A stretch of 64,000 nt of DNA from Nonlabens ulvanivorans (lineage in GTDB: Bacteria; Bacteroidota; Bacteroidia; Flavobacteriales; Flavobacteriaceae), in assembly GCF_000732625.1 (NCBI RefSeq), contig NZ_JPJI01000032.1, positions 62,001 to 126,000 of the forward strand, in the 5' to 3' direction. The position numbers were made by a program, and so were the translations under genes. The notes beneath the pieces are model-generated. The model was given only the letters and a program-made list of their open reading frames with translations. It had not been told where the DNA came from and did not search any database. Each line of letters starts with the position of its first letter. Within the stretch, counting starts at the first letter, position 1. Shown in pieces: positions 26,882 to 35,281 of the stretch.

Positions 26882-27667
26882 ATGGAGATTAATTTACACA
26901 ACAAAACGGCATTAGTTTGCGGTAGCAGCGCCGGAATAGGAAAAGCGACAGCGCAACAATTTGCAAGTGCTGGTGCACGAGTAATACTTTTAGCTCGTAA
27001 TGAAGATAAGCTTAAGGATGTTTTAAAAACACTAGATCAATCACACGGTCAAAACCACGATTACCTAGTAGCTGATTTTTCAAAACCAGATGAGTTAAGT
27101 GATGTAATAAACGCTTTCGCGAAAGCGAACCCGATACACATCCTTATCAATAACACTGGTGGACCTGCCGCTGGATGGCTTATCGATGCAGAGGTGAGTG
27201 CGCTAGAATCAGGATTTACACAACATATAAAATGCAACCAAATTCTGGCTAAAGCTTGTTTCCCTAGCATGAAAGAAGCTGGTTATGGACGTATTATCAA
27301 TATTATTTCCACTAGCGTAAAAGCACCTATCGACTTTCTAGGAGTTTCTAATGTAATACGCGGCGCCGTAGCAAATTGGGCTAAGACTTTATCCAACGAA
27401 CTAGGACCTCATGGCATTACTGTTAACAATGTACTACCAGGTTTTACAGCGACGGAACGTCTAGACGCTATTATCAAAGGTAAAGCACAACGTGCAAATC
27501 ATAGTGAAGATGAAGCTGCAGCCATAATGAAAAGTTATGTGCCAGTAAGAAGATTTGCAGAAGCTGATGAGGTGGCAAATGCCATCACATTTCTAGCAAG
27601 TGAAAAAGCTTCTTATATCAATGGTATTAATTTACCTGTGGATGGAGGAAGAACTAAAAGTCTTTAA
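26882..27667 (+). CDS. Atypical short-chain dehydrogenase/reductase (BKR-like, degenerate catalytic tetrad)
   Basis: 261 residues from the ATG at 26882; an upstream in-frame ATG at 26846 would add 12 residues before the first Rossmann strand and is not favoured. The dinucleotide motif is GSSAGIG (14-20) and LINNTGGPA follows near 93. Where classical SDRs have YxxxK, this protein has SNVIR in LGVSNVIRGAVANWAKTL, so the catalytic Tyr and Lys are missing. Such a subgroup of ketoacyl-ACP-reductase-like SDRs is known, and its reaction is unclear. It lies upstream of an ACMSD-like gene and could act in the same pathway, but this is only positional. Confidence 0.85.
   Translation: MEINLHNKTALVCGSSAGIGKATAQQFASAGARVILLARNEDKLKDVLKTLDQSHGQNHDYLVADFSKPDELSDVINAFAKANPIHILINNTGGPAAGWLIDAEVSALESGFTQHIKCNQILAKACFPSMKEAGYGRIINIISTSVKAPIDFLGVSNVIRGAVANWAKTLSNELGPHGITVNNVLPGFTATERLDAIIKGKAQRANHSEDEAAAIMKSYVPVRRFAEADEVANAITFLASEKASYINGINLPVDGGRTKSL
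27112..27127. repeat. Dispersed 16-bp palindrome, exact copy
   Basis: In the SDR gene, read as Ala-Phe-Ala-Lys-Ala in a surface helix before the NNTGG strand. Confidence 0.95.
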
Positions 27668-27748
27668 TAAAGATATTTTACAATTTTTCAGCACTATTTT
27701 TTATGGCCCAATAAGGCAAGGCGTAAAATACATAGCAGATTTTAAACG

Positions 27749-28162
27749 ATGATTTACTTTATCCTAGTTGCAGTACTACTTCTTCTTTTTAGTTACAGAA
27801 GAAATAGAGAATTTAAAAGACGTAAGAAACTCATTAATGGGTACGTTGAAGAACGTCAACTTATGAATTACGACTGGGATGAATTTAACAATCATTATCT
27901 AGCCCAAGGATTTCATCAGCAGCAAATAGATGCCGTTAAAACAAGTATTCAAGATTATTCTGCCGTAGCAAAAGAAGCCTTGTTTCCCGAAGACCATATT
28001 TATAACGATCTACTGATCAGCAACCACGGAGCAGAGCAAACAGAGATTCTAATAGAAATAGAAAAAAAGTTAAACTTAGACACTATTGATGATGAACTCT
28101 TTTCTTCTTATGAACCTATTGTAGATTCATATTTCAAGGTATTAAGAATAGTATTAAATTAG
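27749..28162 (+). CDS. Small single-pass membrane-anchored protein, unknown
   Basis: 137 residues: an N-terminal membrane helix (2-17) followed at once by a basic cluster (RRNREFKRRKK), predicting a cytoplasmic body, and then a helical acidic domain. No motif was recognised. It ends 4 nt before the ACMSD-like gene and is likely co-transcribed with it. An intact frame, the operon-like spacing and ordinary codon use argue that it is a real gene. Confidence 0.65.
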   Translation: MIYFILVAVLLLLFSYRRNREFKRRKKLINGYVEERQLMNYDWDEFNNHYLAQGFHQQQIDAVKTSIQDYSAVAKEALFPEDHIYNDLLISNHGAEQTEILIEIEKKLNLDTIDDELFSSYEPIVDSYFKVLRIVLN

Positions 28163-28166
28163 CAAC

Positions 28167-29249
28167 ATGTCAAAAAAACTACGCATTAACGGTCACTCGC
28201 ATTTACTTCCATATCCAGAGCAGATTCCGGATTTCATGCGTGAAAAAGGAATTTTTTGGGTAGATCCTGAACGCAAGAACATGTTACAAAAGGATTGGTC
28301 ACGTCCTGTTACGGATTCCAGCTTTTTTCTAGATGAAAAACTAGAATGGATGGATAAGTACAAAATAGATCATGCTGTTATCTTGAATCTAAGCCAGCTA
28401 TATGGAAACGGTTTGCGCCTAGAAGAAATGAAACAGGCCTTGCGTTTTCAAAATGATTTTAATGCAAAGGTGCAACATGATCATCCTTCTAAATTCACAA
28501 GTGGTTTTGTGGTTCACCCAGGTTTTGTAAGAGGTGCTTTATGGGAAATAGAACGTTGTGTAAAAGTGCTAGGCATGAAACTGCTTTGTTTACCAACACA
28601 CTACATGGATACAATAGGTACCTGGCGATGTATTTTTGATGAGGAAAACGAACCCATTTTTGAATTAGCTAGCGAACTAAATCTAGCTGTAGAAATTCAT
28701 CCTTATGATGGTGAGAAATTTATCAAATTACAAAATACCTCATGGCGTTTTCATTTGATATGGATGCTCGCTCAGTGTGCAGATGCTTACCACTTTCTAA
28801 CTTTGAATGGGTATGCTTTTAAATATCCAGGTATGCGCATATGCTTTGCCCATGGTGGACAGCTTGCGCAAATGAACCTCGGTCGTAGAATTCAAGGCTT
28901 TGACGGTAGACCTGATTTGTTTGAAGGTAAAACACATCCACGTAAATCAGTAGGTCATCCTAATATCTTTTTTGACACGTTAGTACACGACACTGGTTCA
29001 CTGAAACTACTGGTAGAAAATCAAGGAGCAAAACAAGTTCTTATGGGGCTAGATGATCCTTACCCATTAGGAGAAATGGATAGCGAAAAACAATCTAGTT
29101 ATCCTGGTAAAATTTTAGACCTTGCTATGGATCGTAAAATCATAAGTCAAGAAGATTATGATGGCATGTGGGATGAACATGTGGTGCGATGGTTATTTGG
29201 AGATAACGACACCGCCAAAAAAGAGTTTTACAATAGGATTACTGGATAG
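28167..29249 (+). CDS. ACMSD-like amidohydrolase (aminocarboxymuconate-semialdehyde decarboxylase family)
   Basis: 360 residues, amidohydrolase-2 TIM barrel. Zinc ligands are His10 and His12 in INGHSHLLP, a His in the EIHPYDG stretch near 180 and one in CFAHGG near 228. The later blocks GFDGRPDLF, FDTLVHDTGSLKLLVE and GLDDPYPLGE line up closely with ACMSD of the kynurenine route, where it decarboxylates 2-amino-3-carboxymuconate semialdehyde. The molecule is longer than typical ACMSD by about 25 residues at the N-terminal side. No dioxygenase or aldehyde dehydrogenase of that route is inside the window, so the pathway assignment rests on sequence blocks. Confidence 0.78.
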   Translation: MSKKLRINGHSHLLPYPEQIPDFMREKGIFWVDPERKNMLQKDWSRPVTDSSFFLDEKLEWMDKYKIDHAVILNLSQLYGNGLRLEEMKQALRFQNDFNAKVQHDHPSKFTSGFVVHPGFVRGALWEIERCVKVLGMKLLCLPTHYMDTIGTWRCIFDEENEPIFELASELNLAVEIHPYDGEKFIKLQNTSWRFHLIWMLAQCADAYHFLTLNGYAFKYPGMRICFAHGGQLAQMNLGRRIQGFDGRPDLFEGKTHPRKSVGHPNIFFDTLVHDTGSLKLLVENQGAKQVLMGLDDPYPLGEMDSEKQSSYPGKILDLAMDRKIISQEDYDGMWDEHVVRWLFGDNDTAKKEFYNRITG

Positions 29250-29318
29250 ATTGACATTAAACATTTGTAGATACTTACTAACCATTTCCAATAATACAAT
29301 TCAAGTTAGAGAATAAAC

Positions 29319-29972
29319 ATGTTTTTCCTACCAACCGACCTAGACGATTACATTGTAGCGCATACCCAAGATGAGCCACAAATTTTAAAAGATCTTACTC
29401 GCGAGACACATCAAAAGGTCTTACAGGCCATTATGTTATCTGGAGCTTATCAAGGACGTGTACTGAGTATGATTTCCCATTTAAAAGCACCAATGCGTGT
29501 CCTAGAATTAGGAACTTTTACAGGCTACTCAGCACTTTGTATTGCTGAAGGTATGCCTGCTGGCAGTGAGCTCATAACGATAGATATTAATGAAGAGCTT
29601 GAAGATCTAGCAGGAAGATATTTTGCACGCTTCTGCGAAAGCGCAAATCACAACATCACTATTACACAGAAAGTAGGTCCAGCATTAGACATTATCCCAA
29701 CGTTAGAAGGTAAGTTTGATATGATTTTTATAGATGCTGATAAGCCTAATTACATTAATTATTTTCACGCCATAATGGAGAAAGTTAATCCTGGTGCTTT
29801 AATACTATCTGATAACGTTTTATGGCATGGTAAAGTTGTAGAAACGGTTAATCCTAAAGATAATTCTACTCCTATTTTACTAGAGTTTAATCAACTACTA
29901 AAGGAAGATCCACGCTTGCAAACTGTACTATTTTCTATTAGAGATGGATTAACTTTAAGTCGTGTGTTGTAA
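29319..29972 (+). CDS. Class I SAM-dependent O-methyltransferase
   Basis: 217 residues of the methyltransferase_3 (catechol/caffeoyl-CoA type) family. Motif I is VLELGTFTGYSALCIAEG near 64, the acidic strand-2 end LITIDINEE near 87, FDMIFIDADKPNY near 131 supplies a metal-site Asp, and LSDNVLWHGKV near 160 the next metal ligands. It would methylate a small catechol-like molecule. Its last 18 nt overlap the convergent PAP2 gene. A degenerate palindrome copy is read as RFCES. Confidence 0.9.
   Translation: MFFLPTDLDDYIVAHTQDEPQILKDLTRETHQKVLQAIMLSGAYQGRVLSMISHLKAPMRVLELGTFTGYSALCIAEGMPAGSELITIDINEELEDLAGRYFARFCESANHNITITQKVGPALDIIPTLEGKFDMIFIDADKPNYINYFHAIMEKVNPGALILSDNVLWHGKVVETVNPKDNSTPILLEFNQLLKEDPRLQTVLFSIRDGLTLSRVL
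29628..29643. repeat. Dispersed 16-bp palindrome, two mismatches
   Basis: CGCTTCTGCGAAAGCG in the O-methyltransferase gene, with the two central-left bases swapped relative to consensus; read as Arg-Phe-Cys-Glu-Ser. Confidence 0.65.
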
Positions 29973-30527
29973 TCGATTAAATAAATTCATCAACAACTTA
30001 TAAAAGGCAGCTCCCAAAAACAATCCTACAAGAGCGCCCACAAGCACATCTAATGGGTAGTGCACACCTACAAAAATGCGCGATGTGGCAAACAGTAAAG
30101 GCCATATAAAAAACAGCAGCCACCATTTAGATTTGGTATAATTATTTAATATCAAAAACATTAGTAAACTAACTGTCATACTTACAGCGGTATGACCAGA
30201 CCAAAAACTAAAATTCTCTGGTCGCTGTAAAATATTAATACTATCCAGTAAAACAGGCTCGTTATTAGGTCTTAACCTTGCGACAGCGTTTTTAACTAGG
30301 TCTGTTAGACCTATCGCAGTAAGGGTTGCTACAATAACAGTTAGTGAAGCGATGTAGTTTAACCTCTTGGGTAGTTTTACAATAAGTAAAACAAAAAAAG
30401 TAATATATAGCGGCAACCAAGTTTCTAATCTTGTCACAAATAGCCAAAAAGCATCAAATCGATTAAAATAAGAACCATTAATGTATCTGAAAATTTGCTG
30501 ATCTAATTCAACAAGCCATTCCCACAT
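29955..30527 (-). CDS. PAP2-family membrane phosphatase
   Basis: 190 residues with about five membrane helices. The three phosphatase motifs are intact: KNAVARLRP (near 92), FWSGHTA (near 120) with the acid/base His, and SRIFVGVHYPLDVLVG (near 152) with the nucleophile His. It probably hydrolyses undecaprenyl diphosphate or another lipid phosphate on the outer face of the membrane. The start shares a base with the tatA stop region, so the two are co-translated. Substrate is not decided by sequence. Confidence 0.9.
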   Translation of the reverse strand: MWEWLVELDQQIFRYINGSYFNRFDAFWLFVTRLETWLPLYITFFVLLIVKLPKRLNYIASLTVIVATLTAIGLTDLVKNAVARLRPNNEPVLLDSINILQRPENFSFWSGHTAVSMTVSLLMFLILNNYTKSKWWLLFFIWPLLFATSRIFVGVHYPLDVLVGALVGLFLGAAFYKLLMNLFNRLQHTT

Positions 30528-30802
30528 TAAAACCTTCTTTTAATAGAGCCAGTTTCTTCAATTTGATCTTTTACTTCTTCTATTTTAGAGGTGATTTGTT
30601 TTACGTCCTCTGTAAAGCCGTGCTCATCTGCCGTTTTAGAAATTTCGTTCTTAATATCATCTGTGGCATTACGCACCGTATTCATTGCGCGAGCAATTCC
30701 ACGAGCGATCTCTGGAAGTTTATCTGATCCAAAGACTAAAATAACCACTAGGCCTACTATCATAAGCTCTGGTGTACTGATAAAAAGTGGTAGACTTATC
30801 AT
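30527..30802 (-). CDS. tatA: Sec-independent translocase subunit TatA/E
   Basis: 91 residues: a short N-terminal membrane helix (about 8-25, containing STPELMIVGLVVILVFG), the hinge FGSDKLPEIARGIARAM, an amphipathic helix, and a charged tail. This is the standard TatA plan for twin-arginine export. The -7 box lies only 4 nt upstream of the ATG (30807-30814), suggesting a very short or leaderless mRNA, or that translation starts further in. tatC is not in the window. Confidence 0.92.
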   Translation of the reverse strand: MISLPLFISTPELMIVGLVVILVFGSDKLPEIARGIARAMNTVRNATDDIKNEISKTADEHGFTEDVKQITSKIEEVKDQIEETGSIKRRF

Positions 30803-30806
30803 ATTG

Positions 30807-30814
30807 CAAATATA
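30807..30814 (-). promoter_or_regulatory. Bacteroidota -7 element for tatA-PAP2
   Basis: Minus-strand TATATTTG, matching TAnnTTTG, directly before the tatA ATG. It is also half of a small inverted repeat (GCAAATA, TAC, TATTTGC at 30806-30822). Confidence 0.45.
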
Positions 30815-30856
30815 CTATTTGCACCATTCATAGTTATTTAAGAATGTTATAATTTA

Positions 30857-31702
30857 TCATCGATAATTAAAGAATTCAAAGTAAAAAGTAGTCATTAACC
30901 CTTCTGTCACGGATAGCTCTCTAGAAACTGGATAACCTTCAGAATCTAGTACATATTGATAATCAATACTGCGCTCTAATATAGCAGTACCAGTAGAAAG
31001 ATCGTAATCTAAACGAGTTGCTGGCAAATAACGACTATAAGGAACAAACTCATCAAACATATAAAGCCTGATGATATCATTCATATCTGTAAACGGATTA
31101 TTATTAAAGTTATAAGTGAAATCAGAATATCCCGTTATAGTAAAGCCATCATTTGCAATTTCTTCAATACGTAAAACATTAAAATTTTGAGAATACTCAA
31201 GTCTCAACTCCTCAACTTGTGATGTAACGCCAGATAGATCAGTTTCTCTAGTCACTACCCTATTAAATCTATTTTGCGGATCTATATACAAAGTTTTATG
31301 ATGCGTAACACCTGCCATGTCTATATAGCTTAACTCAACGGTTGATATAGCTTGCACACTGTCATCGTTTCCGTAAGCTACATTAACATTAACCGCAGGC
31401 ACTACAGCTTCCTCGATAATTAAGTTTTCTAATTTATTACCGTTACTATAATTGGCAGTTGTAGATTGATTAAGGTTACCTGTCTCCATTATACTAGAAA
31501 GTAAATCTAGCCCATTATATATAAAATTTATGTCACGAGTAATGTTAGTTGGTGTATTGATAGCTACCTGTATTGAAGATAGCTGCCTTAAGTCTTGTAT
31601 AGGCTCTATTACCTCATATATACCAGAATTTGGATCCTCTAATGATGGATCATCACAACTAAATATGAAAAAACTGAGTATAAAAATAATGCTGTACTTC
31701 AT
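30857..31702 (-). CDS. Lipoprotein of unknown function
   Basis: 281 residues from the ATG at 31700-31702. That start gives a clean lipoprotein signal, MKYSIIFILSFFIFSC, with Cys16 as the lipid site. A longer frame reaches back to 31750, but its start would lie inside the terminator hairpin at 31736-31766 and spoils the signal. The mature part is beta-rich, with repeated Tyr/Asn/Asp strands such as FTYNFNNNPFTDMND, and no catalytic motif. It looks like one of the many Bacteroidota cell-surface or periplasmic lipoproteins without assigned function. It stands alone between tatA and the M1 peptidase. Confidence 0.75.
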   Translation of the reverse strand: MKYSIIFILSFFIFSCDDPSLEDPNSGIYEVIEPIQDLRQLSSIQVAINTPTNITRDINFIYNGLDLLSSIMETGNLNQSTTANYSNGNKLENLIIEEAVVPAVNVNVAYGNDDSVQAISTVELSYIDMAGVTHHKTLYIDPQNRFNRVVTRETDLSGVTSQVEELRLEYSQNFNVLRIEEIANDGFTITGYSDFTYNFNNNPFTDMNDIIRLYMFDEFVPYSRYLPATRLDYDLSTGTAILERSIDYQYVLDSEGYPVSRELSVTEGLMTTFYFEFFNYR

Positions 31703-31735
31703 ATGACGAATATAATGCTTAACCTTATAACACAA

Positions 31736-31766
31736 AAAAACCAGATTCATTGTGAATCTGGTTTTT
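31736..31766. terminator. Bidirectional rho-independent terminator after the M1 peptidase
   Basis: CCAGATTCA (31741-31749) pairs with TGAATCTGG (31753-31761) around TTG. A flanking A5 (31736-31740) and T5 (31762-31766) extend the stem to 14 bp. Confidence 0.88.
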
Positions 31767-31788
31767 AAAAATATTAGTTAAATACTTC

Positions 31789-34086
31789 TTATTGTTTCAT
31801 CTCTTCAAACTTATCAACTTTTGGTTCTTGTGGCCATGAGTTATTAGAGGTATCAATATCTGCAGTCTCTAACTTAGGATCGATAACGATTCCTACAATC
31901 TCTTTTTGAGTCGCTTTAGATAGACTTACTTCTTTATCATTCAATCTCCAGATTTCTGCTGGATGAGTAGCTGTTTCAGTAGTACCGTCAGCATAAGTGT
32001 ACTCAATGATAATAGGCATTACTAATCCACCTGGCTTTTCAACCGTGATTTGATAGAAATACTTAGGCTCTTTCATTGCAGCACGTTGCTCTGCAGTAAA
32101 GTTGTCCATCATATAATCTTTTAAATCGCTTACAACTTCACTAGGAGCTTTTCCTTTCATTTCTTCTTTATAGTCTTCACTACCTTCTTTAACCATGTAA
32201 ACAAGTTGTGGAACTCGATCTTTAGGAATATTTCTTTCTTCAAGGTAGTCTTTCATCTCTTGATTCATATCCGCAGATACATAAAATTTATCTACAGACT
32301 TAATTCCCATATCATTGAATTGAGTGGTATAGAACCAACCTCTCCAGAACCAGTCTAGGTCCATTGCACTTGCATCTTCCATAGTACGGAAGAAATCCTC
32401 TGGTGTTGGGTGCTTAAACATCCATCGTTGAGAATAAGTACGGAAAGAGTAATCAAATAACTCACGTCCCATTACCGTTTCACGTAAAATATTTAAAGCG
32501 GTACCTGGCTTACCATAAGCATTAGAACCAAACTGATAAGTATTCAAACCTTTACTCATTATAGGAGCGATATACCTTTGATCTCCTGCCATGTAAGGAA
32601 CAATTGCTGCTGCAGGTCCACGACGAGATGGATATGCATCCAATCCTTCAATAGACGCTGGATAATTTTCTCCCATATCCTGCTCTGCAACATATTGAAC
32701 AAATGTATTCAATCCTTCATCCATCCATGTCCACTGGCGTTCATCACTATTCACAATCATAGGGAAATAGTTATGACCTACTTCATGTATAATAACTGAT
32801 ATCATACCAAACTTAACACGATCACTGTAGTTTCCTTCTGCATCTGGACGTCCATAGTTCCAACAGATCATAGGATATTCCATTCCTTGATTTTTTGCGT
32901 GAACTGATATCGCCTTGTGATAAGGGTAGTCGAATGTCATTCTAGAATAAGACTTTAATGTTTGAGCTACAGCCTTAGTAGACCATTGCTCCCATAAAGG
33001 ATTACCTTCTGGTGCATATATAGATACAGCCATCACATCTTTATCTCCTACTTTTACAGCCATTGCATCTGCAATATAGCGGCGAGAAGAAGTCCATCCA
33101 AAGTCACGAACATAATCTGCTTTTAACTTCCAAGTTTTCATCTTAGTTGCACCTGGCATCATCGCTAGCTTTTCAGCCTCTTGTTGCGTACGTATCACTA
33201 CAGGCTCATCATAAGTACGTTGAGCCATTTCATATCTTCTCAACTCTTCACTACTGTAAACATCTTTACGGTTAGTCAATTTACCTGTTCCATCTAACCA
33301 GTGATCTTCTGGTACTGTGATATTAACTTCAAAAGAACCGAATGGTAATGCAAATTCATCACGTCCCCAGAACTGGCTGTTTTGCCATCCTTCAACATCA
33401 TTATAAACACACATACGTGGATAGAATTGTGCAATCACATAAGCTCTGTGTCCATCAGGAAATTCTTCATAACCACTACGACCACGACCTTCAACATGAT
33501 TATTAACGTTATAGTCCCATTCAATGTCAAATTCAAATTTCTTACCTGGAGCAAGTGCTTTAGGCATTTCAACTCTCATCATGGTCTGATTGATCATGTA
33601 CTTTAAAGGATTACCCTTTGAGTCCAAAACCTTTTTAATATTAAATCCACCATCAAAAGGCTCTGAAAGATACTCACCAGCAAAACCTGCAGGCTGTGCA
33701 AATGGAGCTACTCCACCACCTTCAATTAAAGGTGTTTTAGAATCTTTTGCACGCATGTTTTGATCTAACTGTACCCATAGATAATCTAATACATCTGGAG
33801 AATTGTTAGTATAAGTAATCGTTTCATAACCATAGATGTGGTGATTCTCATCATCTAATCTAATGTCCATTTCATAATCAGCACGTTGCTGGTAATATTT
33901 AGGACCTGGAGCACCACTAGCACTACGATACTGATTAGGAGTAGAAAACTCCTGATATAGCTGGCGGAATTTGTTAATGTTGTAATGTTCTTCTGCCTTA
34001 GGCTCTTCTGCTTGTTCTGCTTCTTGAGCAAAACCTGAAAAAGAAACCATCAACATACTGATAAACAATAGTTTAATAGCTTTCAT
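31789..34086 (-). CDS. M1-family zinc metallopeptidase, exported
   Basis: 765 residues with a signal peptide (1-20, GFAQ end) and an acidic linker. The M1 N-terminal beta domain starts near 65 (YEMDIRLDDENHHIYGYETITYTNN). The gluzincin core has HEVGH near 434 and the third zinc ligand Glu in WMDEGLNTF about 20 residues later, so the active site is intact. In place of the aminopeptidase GAMEN motif it has NQGMEYP, as in many Bacteroidota M1 proteins, so exo-aminopeptidase specificity is not certain. Likely degrades peptides in the periplasm. Monocistronic, with a strong terminator 22 nt after the stop. Confidence 0.92.
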   Translation of the reverse strand: MKAIKLLFISMLMVSFSGFAQEAEQAEEPKAEEHYNINKFRQLYQEFSTPNQYRSASGAPGPKYYQQRADYEMDIRLDDENHHIYGYETITYTNNSPDVLDYLWVQLDQNMRAKDSKTPLIEGGGVAPFAQPAGFAGEYLSEPFDGGFNIKKVLDSKGNPLKYMINQTMMRVEMPKALAPGKKFEFDIEWDYNVNNHVEGRGRSGYEEFPDGHRAYVIAQFYPRMCVYNDVEGWQNSQFWGRDEFALPFGSFEVNITVPEDHWLDGTGKLTNRKDVYSSEELRRYEMAQRTYDEPVVIRTQQEAEKLAMMPGATKMKTWKLKADYVRDFGWTSSRRYIADAMAVKVGDKDVMAVSIYAPEGNPLWEQWSTKAVAQTLKSYSRMTFDYPYHKAISVHAKNQGMEYPMICWNYGRPDAEGNYSDRVKFGMISVIIHEVGHNYFPMIVNSDERQWTWMDEGLNTFVQYVAEQDMGENYPASIEGLDAYPSRRGPAAAIVPYMAGDQRYIAPIMSKGLNTYQFGSNAYGKPGTALNILRETVMGRELFDYSFRTYSQRWMFKHPTPEDFFRTMEDASAMDLDWFWRGWFYTTQFNDMGIKSVDKFYVSADMNQEMKDYLEERNIPKDRVPQLVYMVKEGSEDYKEEMKGKAPSEVVSDLKDYMMDNFTAEQRAAMKEPKYFYQITVEKPGGLVMPIIIEYTYADGTTETATHPAEIWRLNDKEVSLSKATQKEIVGIVIDPKLETADIDTSNNSWPQEPKVDKFEEMKQ

Positions 34087-34149
34087 TTTTTTGATTTAGT
34101 TTATAGAGTTGCTAAAATAAGAATAATAGATTACTCAAAAGAAATTTAA

Positions 34150-34695
34150 CTAAAACTTCACAGAGTCTATTTTCTTTTTTGCAACCATAAGTAATGTCTT
34201 ACGTTCACCTCTTATTTTAAGATGAACCATATTTTTTTGATCTTCAAATAGCTCCATAAGTGCTGTAAATCGCATCTCGATTTCTAAAGGTTCTCGATCT
34301 ACAGGTATCTCAATGTATAATACTAATTGATCGTTATCTATCTCCGACCCTAAGTAATCGATAGGTATTAAATCTCCATCAACTTTGACACGTAATCTAG
34401 AAGTAAAGTAATCACCTATTAATTGTTTATGCTTTGTTAAGTTACCATCTTCCGTCAGTATGATATTCTCATCTGCTCTTGCAGACAGTACATCTTCTAA
34501 ATCATCAATAAAAAAACGAGAGGTCATTTGAAGTGCTCCAACCTTTGCATTATACTTTAGATTTGATACTGACAGGTAATATTTATGAGCTGTAATGTTT
34601 ACGCTTTCGCGAAAGCGTAATTCATCAGCATCATGATTTCCATAAGATGCCTGTGATAGAAATGGCATCAATAAGAATAGGAATATGTATTTCAT
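34150..34695 (-). CDS. DUF6702-family exported protein
   Basis: 181 residues with a signal peptide (1-19). The body has HKYYLSVSNLKYN and ALQMTSRFFIDDLEDVL near 35-70, blocks typical of the DUF6702 family, often found beside M1 peptidases in Flavobacteriaceae, as here (63 nt upstream, same strand). No catalytic residues; probably a periplasmic beta-sandwich partner protein. The palindrome copy encodes RFRES just after the mature N-terminus. Confidence 0.8.
   Translation of the reverse strand: MKYIFLFLLMPFLSQASYGNHDADELRFRESVNITAHKYYLSVSNLKYNAKVGALQMTSRFFIDDLEDVLSARADENIILTEDGNLTKHKQLIGDYFTSRLRVKVDGDLIPIDYLGSEIDNDQLVLYIEIPVDREPLEIEMRFTALMELFEDQKNMVHLKIRGERKTLLMVAKKKIDSVKF
34602..34617. repeat. 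Dispersed 16-bp palindrome, exact copy
   Basis: In the DUF6702 gene near the signal-peptide junction, read as Arg-Phe-Arg-Glu-Ser. Confidence 0.95.
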
Positions 34696-34729
34696 ACAGA
34701 AGTAAGGATTTAATCCTTTTAAAATTAGT

Positions 34730-35269
34730 CTATTGTAAAAGAGCTACGTTTCCTAGATAAACACCATGAAATTCATCACCATTTGTATCTAGTCCATCTA
34801 CCGTAATAGCATATCCAGTTTGATAAGTTTCCACTCTTATGAATCCGCTTTCTAAAGCTGTTGATGTATTAAACATCGCGGTAGAATCAAAATCGAGACT
34901 GTAACTTAGGGATGCGTCTGCTGGCTCTTCAGTGTTCGCAATCTGATAGAGTCCTGTTTGAAAATTATCTACAGAATTACCATAAAAATTGATTTGCATC
35001 AAAACACCAGCTCCTTCTATTTCATCCATATCGTTGAGTTGTAACCCGTCACCTAATACGGTAACTTCTGTTAATACGCCTGTGCCACCACTAAGTTGAG
35101 GCTCTTCTCTAATGGCACCTATGGTTTCAAAATTAGTCGTCTGGTCTCCATAGCAAAAAGTATTTACTTGAATAGGTTGCGAGACCGGTAAGTCATCATC
35201 ACTATCGCAGGATGTCGTCATTACCAAGGCAGCTGCCATGAATAATAATGTGGTTATTTTTTTCATCAT
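34730..35269 (-). CDS. Lipoprotein of unknown function
   Basis: 179 residues. The lipoprotein signal ends MTTSC with Cys20 or so as lipid site, then an acidic DSDDDLP spacer common in Bacteroidota surface lipoproteins. The mature part is beta-rich and acidic, with several Gly-Leu-Asp turns; no known domain was recognised. It lies 12 nt after the tandem regulatory-like-domain pair on the same strand, so it is likely part of their transcript. Confidence 0.7.
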   Translation of the reverse strand: MMKKITTLLFMAAALVMTTSCDSDDDLPVSQPIQVNTFCYGDQTTNFETIGAIREEPQLSGGTGVLTEVTVLGDGLQLNDMDEIEGAGVLMQINFYGNSVDNFQTGLYQIANTEEPADASLSYSLDFDSTAMFNTSTALESGFIRVETYQTGYAITVDGLDTNGDEFHGVYLGNVALLQ

Positions 35270-35281
35270 TGTATCTTTTAA

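Noticed and set aside
31703-31750. A 16-residue N-terminal extension of the lipoprotein gene at 30857
   Set aside because: The upstream start lies inside a strong terminator stem and would hide the clean lipoprotein signal that begins at 31702.
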